Part shown: positions 35,463 through 47,400 of the stretch, piece after piece | Layout: every line of letters starts with the position of its first letter | Numbering within the stretch: the first letter of the stretch is position 1 | Assembly (NCBI GenBank): GCA_951799405.1 | Contig: OX637334.1 | Coordinates: forward strand, 7,068,001-7,132,000 | Origin: Agapetus fuscipes | Lineage: Eukaryota; Arthropoda; Insecta; Trichoptera; Glossosomatidae | DNA length: 64,000 nucleotides | Reading direction: 5' to 3' | The notes under the pieces: generated by a model | Database searches by the model: none | Seen by the model: the letters and a program-made list of their open reading frames with translations, nothing else | What the model was told of the DNA's origin: nothing | Translations under genes and position numbers: made by a program

Positions 35463-38400
35463 TCAAATATCAATAATCTCTTCTTTGATAACATTAAAAT
35501 CCCCAGCTGGTTCCAGAATGGTTTGATCTAAGAAAGCGATTGGACTCCTGAAGTATCTGTTACTGGCATAATGTTCCTTCAGGTATTCCCCGCCCATCTC
35601 AGCGTAATCTTGCCGTGTAATCAGACTGGACGTAAGTTCGGAGGAGCGTGCAAATCCACGTGCACCGTACCACGCATCTAAGGACGGATCACGCGACATA
35701 TTGACGCAGTGTGAAGTCTGAAAGGGACGCATCTCTAGAAGCTCACGTGACAGACGCTCCTTCAGACCTAGAAATATAATTGAGATTAATTGACAATGCA
35801 TTCAATACACAGGATTGGACTCAATTTAGAGCCCTGTGGGATACCGGAAGACAGCAAATAGGTACAAGGGACACTATAAAAAAACATGCACTGCAAGATT
35901 CATCAAATATGTAAATAATGAAGAAAGTTTGAGTAACGGCCAGTGGCGGCCCTTCATTAGGGGACGATGGGGATGTTTTCCTATGAATGAAATTAAAAAA
36001 AAAATATTTTATAAGAAGACAAAACTGAGAAAGTACATAGAATCAAAAATATTATATCAGTGACGAACGGTGCTTACAACTCGATTCCCATCGGCTATAC
36101 GTAATAATTCATTGGTGTATACTACCTGGGGAGATATAGGGTGGTTATTAACTATATTCCAAGATCATTCCCTCTCCTAGACTTTAGCTTGAGCCATTAT
36201 TGGTAACGGCTATAAACAGCAAAGTTGGTAGATCCTTGTTGTAACCGAGGTCAGCTGTAACAGAATCAATAAATAAGGTAGAGTGGAGCAGTCACCTCTG
36301 AAGTTGGCGCAGCCTCCAGTGACAAAGACATTATTGGCCAGCAGCAGCTGCTCCTCGTAGGTGAACCTCTTCATCACATAGTCCAGGCTCTCCGCTAGGC
36401 CCGCCTCTATGTTGCCCATCATGGACGGCTGGAACATCAGCTCGGGGGCTCTACAGCACACAACACAACAAAATAATCAGGTCCACACATCTGACATTAA
36501 CTAAAAAACTGTGATGTGACATGGCAAGGTTGCTAGAACGAAGGTTAAATAATGCTTTGTTGTTGGTTGCTAAGGACCCAGGTTATATAGACGTGTAACA
36601 TATGCCTGCCAAGAAAATATCAAATTAGGAACATCTGTGCCGAAAACGTTCTAATTTGACCCTTCTTTTGTTGAAATATAGCTTAAGATTTTCACGGCCG
36701 ACATTTGACGCTGGAAAGTCGTCTTCTGGGATCTGTTAACATTGATCATTGGAGCTGGAGCTTTTGTACGTTTTGGCTATATCTGCGATAGGCTTCTTCA
36801 GTGCCACCAGAGATCTTTGGAAACTAGTTTGACTTGGACCAAAAACCAAGGCTTGATTCGGACTGTAGCACCTTTGGACTTTCTAAGGGACGTTTAAGTG
36901 CCACTAACCTGAGTCTCTCTACCCCCACATGCAGCTGATGGGCCTCTGAGAGTCCAGCAGTGGAGTCTACCCCCACTCCGCTGTACTGAGGATCATACTC
37001 TCGCAGCACTTCCTCTATCTCCAGGAGCTTCTCATTCTCCGCATCCGAATCCGAGTCATTGCCTGAAACAGAATGGCATTTAGTAAACATACTTTTGTGA
37101 TCAGTACTATGAGCGCGGATCCATATTCCGGCACACTGGAGGTTAAAGGAGAACTAAAGATGCATCTATAATCTAAGTTGCAAAGATATATTAACATTCA
37201 AAGCTCATATCAAATGCATGCCCTCAAATAGACACACATGTAAGTTCGCACTTACAAATGCTGGATATGTAGGTACATACAAATTAAAATCCAAACCTCA
37301 AATGAACATAAACCTTGCAACTCTTGCCAATTTTCCCTGAAACAGGGGTGGTATTGGCAAAGTGTACCATTTTTACAGTATGGGTGGTCAGCCTCATACC
37401 AACCTATAAGTCAAGGAATTCATTTTTATGAATAATTCCTTGTTCCTTGACTTATAGGTTGTTATGCGGCTGACCACCCATAATATAAAAATTGGTTCAC
37501 TTTGCCAATGTCACCCCTGTTTCAGGGAAGGACGGCAAGAGTTGCAAGGCTTATGTTCATTTGAGATTGGGTTTTTATATTGTAGGTCCACATGCGGCAT
37601 GTGTTAGCGCGAAATTATACATATCTGCTTGTGGGAATGCATTTAGTATAAATCTTAAATGATATATATCTTTGCAGCTTAGATTAGATTAGATTAGATT
37701 ATAAAAAATTATAAAAAACACAGAGTTTTATTTTCACAAATTGAGTATTTATTTCCCTCAAGTACTTTCGACTTATTCACGTCATTATCAAGAGGATACT
37801 AAATTACAAAAATTGACAAGACAAAAACCATAGAGAAATAAAATAAAAATAATGATTTAGGTACGACAAATAGGTATTTTAGTATCCTCTTGATAATGAC
37901 GTGAATAAGTCGAAAACTACTTGAGGGAAATAAATACTCAATTTGTGAAAATAAAACTCTGTGTTTTTTATAATTTTTTATAATTATTCATAAAAATGAA
38001 TTTTCACTGTGTGAATACACAAACTTTAAAAAGTCCAAGGAATTCATCTTTATATAAAATCTTTTTTGTGAATTGAGAGGACGATTGCAGTGTAAGATAC
38101 TCAAAAATAGCGCTCTGTAATTATGTGTACCTTCCAAATAAATTATCCTTGTATATAAGACATTATACCTTCTTTGCTGATGGTCTTATAGACATCCCAG
38201 TCTTCATCCCGCATCCCAAAGTCGTCATTGGCCTTCTCCTTGCGCGCCAGCTGCGAGATGAGTCGCATGCGCTCCTGAGCGGCGGCCGTGCGGCGCTTCG
38301 CCATGTCCAGGCGGCGCTGCTTGCGGAGCAGGCGCCCCGACATGATGTCCGCACGCTAATGTGGGACCAACAACATGCCAACTTTACTAAAAACAATCAG

Positions 38401-41400
38401 ACAGCGGCAAGACTTAACATTATGATGCAATTCTTTAGTTCTGTTTAGTTGTTTGTCCTTCAGGGTACAGCCTTAGCCCATTCAGCCCAGACTATTTTGC
38501 AAAAACAGCCCCAAGTAACAAGCGATTTCCTTGAGATTGTAGCAACAATATATTCCAATGCCGAATACTGTCATAGTCGATAGATAGATGATTGAACTAG
38601 CTACCTAATGATGGATAATTTTTTGATGGATTGGATTTCGATGGATAATTAATGATTGAACTATTCGCGCAATATATATTGATGTCATCGCGGGCTGGAT
38701 GAAGGACTTATGGGGGCCACATTGTGGCCCGCGGGCGGTACGTTGAACAGGCCTGCTCTAAAGGTTAATGCCTCACCTTTTTCTTGTACTCCTCCAGCCA
38801 GGAAGCCATCAGCACTGGATCTGTGGGCGGCTGCACCTTGCTGGAGGAGGCCGTGGGAGTGGAGGCAGCTGGAGGAGCCCGCTCATCACCCAGCAGCAGG
38901 CTGGAGTCACTCTCCGCAGTGGCCGCAGCCACTATCTTCTGGCGGATCTTCTCAATGCGGCTGTTTAGCTGACTTATCTGACGCTGAAATAACACATTTC
39001 AATATTCTATACTTATCCCCCTATAATATAAAATGCAACGGCCTCCCCATACAAAATAATTGTGCGTTAATGGATGACAAACTGAAGAACTCCTGAACAG
39101 ATGCACGTCATATTCACAACAAATATTGTTCAGGACTTGGGATGTGCTTCCTCATCATTAATAGATTTTAAATTGTTGTTTTTAAAATAAATAAACATGA
39201 TCAATCACAACACCTTTTTATGTAAAACCTATGCGAGAAACAAAACTCATTTTGACATTCGAATTTCAAATAAATTGCCAACACTTCAACATACGCTTCA
39301 AAGTTGCCATACAAGTCGATTCTTTTTCGGTTGAATTCCGTTGAGTACCTACCTATCTTCTTTATTTATTTCAAAATTATACTTCAACCAGTTATAACAT
39401 GTATTTTTTAGAAATAATGACGATCGATTAGGTCAACTTTTTATATGAAACCATACTTATTGCGGCATTTAATTTTTTTAAAGTATTATTATAATATACA
39501 ATCTAAGTTGCATAGACGCATTAACATTAATAATTCATATTCAATGCACTACTCCACGGAGACACGAGTGAGTTTGCGCTTACAAATGCTGCATGTGTAT
39601 TTACAAATAAAAATTTCAGCCTCTCATGACCATAAGCCCTGCAACTTTTGCTGACCTTTTCAGAAACAGGGGACACATTTGTTAAGTGAACCCATTTATG
39701 CGATATGGGTGGTAAGCCTCATACTAACCCTTAAGTCAAGGAATTTGATTCAACAACGTTAAATTTAATTTATAATCTAAAGTTGCAAAAAAGTTATTTG
39801 ATGATTCAAATTGAATGCACGCCCACAAACTGGCAAATGTCATTTCACGTTAACATATAGTTGTGGCGCTTGATTTTTTATAAATATTAGAATATATAAT
39901 CTAAGTTGCACAGATACAATAACTTTTATAATTCATATTCAATGCATGCCCCCCTGGAGACATGAGTGGGTTCGCACTTATAAATGCTGCATGTGAAATT
40001 ACAAATTAAAATTAAGGCCTCTAATGAACATAAGCCCTGCAACTTTTGCTAACCTTTTCAAAAACAGGGGAAACATTTGTCAAGTGAACCATTTTTTGCG
40101 ATCTGGGTATTCAAGCTCATACTTCCCTATCCGTCAAGGATTTGAGTTTAAAAAATCCTTCAACAACGTTAAATTTAATTTATAATCTAAAGTTGCAAAA
40201 AAAGTTATTTGATGATTCAAATTGAATGCGCGCCCACAAACTGGCAAATGTCATTTCACGCTAACCTATAGTTGTGGCGCTTGATTTTTTTTAAATATTA
40301 GAATATATAATCTAAGTTGCACAGATACAATAACTTTTATGATTCATATTCAATGCATGTCCCCCTGGAGACACGAGTGGGTTCGCACTTATAAATGCTG
40401 TATGTGAACTTACAAATTCAAATTAAGTCCTGTAATGAACATGAGCCCTGCAACTTTTGCCACCCTTTTCAAAAACAGGGGAAACATTTTTTGAATGAAC
40501 AATTTTTTGCAATATGGGTATTTAGGCTCATACTAACCTATAAGTCAAGGAATTTCTAATCTAATCTAAGCTGCAAGGATATATATCATTTAAGATTTAT
40601 ATTCAATGCATTCCCACAAGCAGACATGTATAATTTCGCGCTGGCACATGCCGCATGTGGACCTACATTATAAAAACCCAATCTCAAATGAACATAAGCC
40701 ATGCAACTCTTGCCATCCTTTCCTGAAACAGGGGTGAAATTGGCAAAGTGAACCATTTTTCACAGTATGGGTGGTCAGCCGCATACCAACCTATAAGTCA
40801 AGGATTTGAGTTTGAAAAATCCTTAAACAACGTTAATCTTAATTTATAATCTAAAGTTGCAAAAAAACTTATTTGATGATTCAAATTAAATGCACACCCA
40901 TAAGCTGGCAAATGTCATTTCACGTTAACATATAATTGTGGCACATGATGTTTTTAATATTAGAATATAAATCTAAGTTGCATAGATACATTTTATAATT
41001 CATATTCAATGCATGCTTCCATGGAGACACGAGTGAGTTCCCGCTTAGAAATGCTGCATGTAAACTTACAAATTAAAATGAAGGCCTCTAATGCACATAA
41101 GCTCTGCAACTTTTGCCGACCTTTTCAGAAACAGGGGGAACATTAGTTAAGTGAACCCATTTATGCGATATGGGTGGTAAGCCTCATACTAACCCTTAAG
41201 TCAAGGAATTTGATTCAACAACGTTAAATTTAATTTATAATCTAAAGTTGCAAAAAAAGTTATTTGATGATTCAAATTGAATGCACACCCACAAGCTGGC
41301 AAATGTCTTTTCACGCTAACATATAATTGTGGCACTTGATGTTTTTAATTTTAGAATATAAATCTAAGTTGCATACATACATTTTATAATTCATATTCAA

Positions 41401-44400
41401 TGCATGCTCCCAAGCAGACATGAGTGAGTTTGCGCTTACAAATGCTGCATGTGTAACTACAAATAAAAATTTCAGCCTCTCATGACCATAAGCCATGCAA
41501 CTTTTGCCGACCTATTCAGAAACAGGGGGAACATTAGTTAAGTGAACCCATTTATGCGATATGGGTGGTAAGCCTCATACTAACCCTTAGGTCAAGGAAT
41601 TTGGGTTTGGAAAATCCTTAAACAACGGTTATCTTAATTTATAATCTTAAGTTGCAAAAAGAGTTTTGATGATTCAAATACAATGCACACCCACAAGCTG
41701 GCAAATGTCTTTTCACGCTAACATATAATTGTGGCACTTGATGTTTTTGATTTTAGAATATAAATCTAAGTTGCATACATACATTTTATAATTCATATTG
41801 AATGGATGCCCCCAAGCAGACATGAGTGAGTTTGCGGTTACAAACGCTGCATGTGTAATTATTACAAATAAAAATTTCAGCCTCTCTTGACCATAAGCCC
41901 TGCAATTTTGCCGAACTTTTCAGGAACAGAGAAACATTCGTTCAGTGAACATTTTTTTAGGTATGGGAGGTCAGCCTCATACCTCATGCTTCATACAAGA
42001 ATCTCAGAACATGAAAGAACTAAATAACCCTTTTACCGCAATTTTTTTTCAAATTACTTCTTAAACCATTTAATTACTATGAAGGAAATGAAATTTAATT
42101 ACTGTTCCTTGACTTATAGGTTGTTATGTGGCTGACCACCCATACTGTAAAAAATTGGTTCACTTTGCCAATGTCACCCCTGTTTCAGGGAAGGACGGCA
42201 AGAGTTGCAAGGCTTATGTTCATTTGAGATTGGGTTTTTATATTGTAGGTCCACATGCGGCATGTGTTAGCGCGAAATTATACATGTCTGCTTGTGGGAA
42301 TGTATTTAATATAAATCTTAAATGATATATATCTTTGCAGCTTAGATTAGATTAGATTAGAAGGAGGTGTGAGGAAAAATTATTGCGAAGCCAGACTCAC
42401 TCTGCCCGAAGGGCCTAGCAGACAACCGTGCACAGCACGGTCAGTCTGCTAGTATTATCTAGATTTTCAGCAGTAACTTCGTGAAAGTTCATTTTAATAC
42501 AATAAAATAAAAATTGCTTTGTTTTAATTCACATGAGTTTATTTTTGGACACAACCAGTTTCGGGAGAAGCAGTACCTCCCATCTTCAGGTGTAAATAGA
42601 AACTTTCTATTTACACCTGAAGATGGGAGGTACTGCTTCTCCCGAAACTGGTCGTGTCCAAAAATAAACTCATGTGAATTAAAACAAAGCAATTTTTATT
42701 TTATTGTATTCTATACTTTATTTTTTCCTAGTTAATAGTTGTGAAGGTTGATTAGAAATTGTATTAACTCACCACAAGTTCTTCATAGTTTTTGATGTCA
42801 AAATCTTGAATTGCCCTGTAGAACTCATCTTCCTCCCCTTCCTCCAGCAAATCCTGCACAAAATATTACAAAACATTAACTTGCAAAATTAATTGTCAAT
42901 TGTCTAATTGCAAAGTTTACAAGCAGTTCATTTTGTCACAATATTTTCTAGATTTGTATACTTCATCTGCCTGGTTGATAGCTCATTTGATAGAGCACTT
43001 GCATTCAATGCAAGAGAGCTACAGTTCAAACCCCACCAAGAGTGTCAGAAATGATTTCCCGATTAAATGTTTATTTCAAATCCTCGAATCAAAGTACCCG
43101 CAAGGTTTACTCAGCCTTTGCAAGAAAAAAGAATCTCCTCTAAGGGAGCAGGGAAATCCCACACTTCAAGTGAAGTGGTGGTTGTTAAAGTGGTTTTCTC
43201 GTCATTTCAATATATTTATCTTGCTTTTAAATATAAACCTGTAAGGCCAAAAGTTGGTTGAGCTGTTCTTCATCTTCGGCTAATTTTTCTTCTCGTTTCC
43301 TCGCATTGATTTCAATCAGACGTTTGGCCATCTCTTTCTTGCGTTCCTTTTGTGCCTCGACTGAAAGTATAGAGAAGTGAATTGTTTAACTGCATATTTA
43401 TTCAAATATGTTCTCATGCTGGAGAGGGTTCAGAAAAAATCTTGAGATTTTTTTATTTTTTTTTATTTAAAAAAAAATAGATTTGTGAAGAGGAATGCAA
43501 TTCACCAACCTATTCTGCCTGGCCAGAAACAGGTATTAATATCATCATTTAATAATTCATTCTTGTTTATTATTAATGAATTATTAAATAATAATTACCC
43601 ATTAACATCTGTTGAACCAGGGTCAAAGTTAAAGTCAAGAACCCAAGCGGGATCGAACCAACGTTGTCCCATTCGAAACACGCTAGAAAGATCAGCCCTC
43701 TTGGCCCCCACGGCTATAACCCCGACATAGATTTCTCTACATGAGGACGTATGGGTATTATCCTTGGCTATATCCAAGTGCGTTTGTACTCGGCATGCTT
43801 GGTTTCAGTAGCCTGGAGGCAAGACGGAATGAATTTTTGATAGTTCATTTTATCCGCTTGATTCGTGGTGAGATTTGTAATCCCGCTCTTCTGGGACAAA
43901 TTGATCTGTATGTTCCCGACAATTATTGCTACTCCCAAGATGCAGAACTAACCTACCTAGGGTTATGACTGTGGGGAGGGCAATGGCTATGGTCAATGGA
44001 GATCTCCTCTTCGGTTGATATCTTCCACCTGAGTGAAAATCAGCTTAGACAGAGGCTTCCGTTTCTCCTAAGCTGATTTCGGTTACTTATGAATGTTTTT
44101 AATTATTGTATGTATTAGGTTTAACCTGTCATATACTATAATGTGTGAAAATAAATCTATCTATCTATTATGCTACCCAGGAAACATCAAGAATAATGTA
44201 AGTTCTCCAATAACGGTTGGTGCAAGATTAAATTTTTTTAATGAATTTTAATTTGTATGCAGAAAGTAAGCTTATCACTTCTGTGAGTGTCCAGTCAGGT
44301 CTCCCTAAAATTGGCTTCCCAGTTCTGCTATGTCCGGAATAAGTTACTCTCCACCTCTTATCCCTCTATCTTGCTTGACGATTTCAGAAGGTGGCACTTT

Positions 44401-47400
44401 GTCTGATATGAGATTTTACGTAACTTGACATTCAACAAGAGTTCTCTATTCATTATTGCTTTTCTCAACACTTCCAAATTTGTGGCCCTATCAGTCCAAG
44501 GAATCCGAAGCATTCGTCTATTAATCCACATTTCAAATGCCTCCAAGTAATTCATCGTATTCACTTTTAGGGTCCATACCTCAGAGTGGTCCATACCATC
44601 AACAACACAGACCATACATAATACGTGGTATTCTTGTTTCTTTCTTGCTGTGACTCTTCAATGCACATTGGTGATCATTATAGTGATTTGCCAATTGAAA
44701 AGATACTGCCGCACGAAAGAGATTTGTAAAGAATTTTATGCATACTACTACTATGCATCTACCGGTCCGTAGTCCAGTGGTAACACTTCGGACTCGTAAA
44801 TGGAAGGTTGTGGGTTCAAATCCCGGCGGAGCACAAAAAATATACCATTTCTATTTTCAAATATGCTCTTCGTTGGGTTGAAAATTAAAAAAAAATTTTT
44901 TTTTTTAATTAATTAAGCCTTTACCAAAGACCGGTCACTAAAGGTCCATCCAGCCTTAGAGCAACTGGGTCTTGCTTGAGTATTGGCGTAAATGGAGTAA
45001 ATACTTCTCATTTTTCATAATGAAGCCACCGACTAATTCCTTGAGATCTATAATCTATAACCTAAGTTGCAAGGATATATTCATTCAAAGCTCTCAGATG
45101 TATGCCCACAAACAAACACGTGTAGTTCGCGCTTACAAATGCTGATTGTGTACTTACAAATAAAATCCAAACTGTAATAATAATAATAATTGCCCACTGA
45201 GATAATTCCTTGACTGATAGGTTGGTATGCGGCTGACCACCCATACTGTACAAAATGGTTCACTTTGCCAATGTCACCCCTGCTTCAGGGAAGGTCGGCA
45301 AGAGTTGCAGGGCTTATGTTCATTTGAGATTGGGTTTTTTATATTGTAGGTCCACATGCGGCATGTGTAAGCGCGAAATGATGCATGTCTGATTGTGGGA
45401 ATGCATTTAATATGAATCTCAAATGATACATATCTTTGCAGCTTTTTTTTTTTTTTGGAACTTATTTCTACTACATAATAATTCAGTTGTTTTATATGCT
45501 GTACCTCACCAAAAAGAGTCAAAGCTCTTGTGTGTGGTGAGGGATAATTTAGCTTAGATTTAGATTTAGATTTAGAAGCCAACATAAACCAGTTTTTGCG
45601 TTTTGATGGACATCAGGAGTTCGGCTCTGGTTCACATGGGAAAGAAACTCGGCATTTGTGGCTGGATCCATCCAGGAAACCTTCAACATCTGACAGAACG
45701 TTTCAAAGACAGTGATTTTATTCTCAAGGAATTGTATAAGTGTCCACCCTTCCATACCATATGATATATTCCATACCAAAGATGTAGCATCTCACCATAC
45801 GCAGACGTAACTCTGGTTTTAGGTATCATATGTGGTATAACAGATGCAATACCTGACAGGTTGGGATTGGGCGTGGGCTGCGAGTAAGGCAGCTGGATCT
45901 TCCTGACGTTGGCCTCGTAGTGATCATGCTCCGTCCAGCGCTTGATCTCCTCCTGGTAGTCATAGGCCACATGTCCATGCTCCACCAGCAGCTCCTCCAC
46001 CCGGGACGGAGTGATGGCGTTCAGGTGCACCGGGTACTTCAGCTGCAGCAGCCGGTGCAGGTAGCTGACTATCTGGAAACCTCCTGCAAAGTTTATCACT
46101 GATGAGTTCATCATTCATCGTCATTCCTAAGTGCTCCGAGTAATAAACATTGGGTGAATAATAAAAATGCACGATAACTTAATCATAAATCTAAATCTAA
46201 AAAACTCTCTAGGCGTGCCATCACATATTCCACACATTTCAATTTACCCAATCGAAGTGAGATTTACGCAATGATTTATACTCGGGGTAAAGAAATGAGA
46301 ACCAAACTCCTGAGAGCTAGATAGGCTGGCCCTCTTAGTCCCAACACCAACAGCCACAGTGGGGAGAGGGTGAGAGAAAAAAGGGATGATTACTAAGACA
46401 TTTCTGACCCCAGGAAGCTCCCGAATTGCTTCTCATGTTCACCTCTATTTTCAGCTTTTAGTGTCTTCAATCTTTCTGTACAATATTGTAATGAAATTAT
46501 GAGAAACTGTTGTATCTTTAGCCCGGCCACTTACATAACATGTTTCCCACGCATTTTAACCCCCCTACCTTTAGGTTATTTTCTGACAAGCAGGCAAAAA
46601 ATAATCAGGAATCGAAACCAATACTCCTGACTTTAAAAGAGTTTTATGAAAAATTACAAAACGCCTGCCCTTGAGGAACTAACTTGTCTAGACTTAAAAT
46701 GGCATGACTTTAGAACTCAGGCGGACGCCAGGCGGTTTGTAGTTTTCAAATATATTATTTTTTCTCAAGCGCGTACGCGATACGGGATGTTGCAGAATGG
46801 CACACTCAAAGTTTGTGTATCGCGTACGCTCATATGCATAGGTGGGTTAAATGTGCTGAGACCGTTACTAACCTAGGTTGATTCTCCTTGCGTGCGCCGT
46901 CACCACCTTCCCGTGCAGCACTGGGATGATGTGCGTGGAGTGATAGCCGCAGTTCAGGATGAGGCCAGTGTTGCCCACGTTGTTGTGGTAGAAGGAAAAC
47001 AGAGCGTCCACCCCGTACGCTATGGACGGGATGCCGTAGCACTCAAACAGCAGCTCCGACATCACTGGAATGTAAAAAAAAAATCTTTACTAAAATGTCT
47101 CATCTTCAAGCAATATGTTTTCATTTCTTTACATATAATCTAAGTTGCAAGGGTATATTAACATTAAAGATTCATATTTAATCCACACTTACAAGCATCA
47201 CATGTAGTTTGCGCTTACACATACCAAAATTGCAATAGCCCAAATCACCTTCCCTAAAACAGGAGTGACTTAGGAAAAAGTTTACAGTACGGGTGGTCAG
47301 CCTCATACCAACTTGTTCATCATCGGTTCAACAAAAAAGGAAACACAAAAAATGCATGAACATTTCAAGAAAAAAAAAAAAAAATTATGAAATATTATAC

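Noticed and set aside
38765..38995. Separate small gene encoding [13 protein letters not shown]...
   Set aside because: It is Arp5 exon 8, with good splice sites and continuous phase with exons 7 and 9.
39489..41990. CRISPR array or protein-coding tandem repeat
   Set aside because: Units are about 405 bp and consist of retrotransposon tails; there are no short direct repeats with unique spacers and no conserved frame.
42489..42735. Two similar overlapping ORFs of 67-73 codons on opposite strands
   Set aside because: They arise because the sequence is a palindrome (snapback S2), so both strands read the same.
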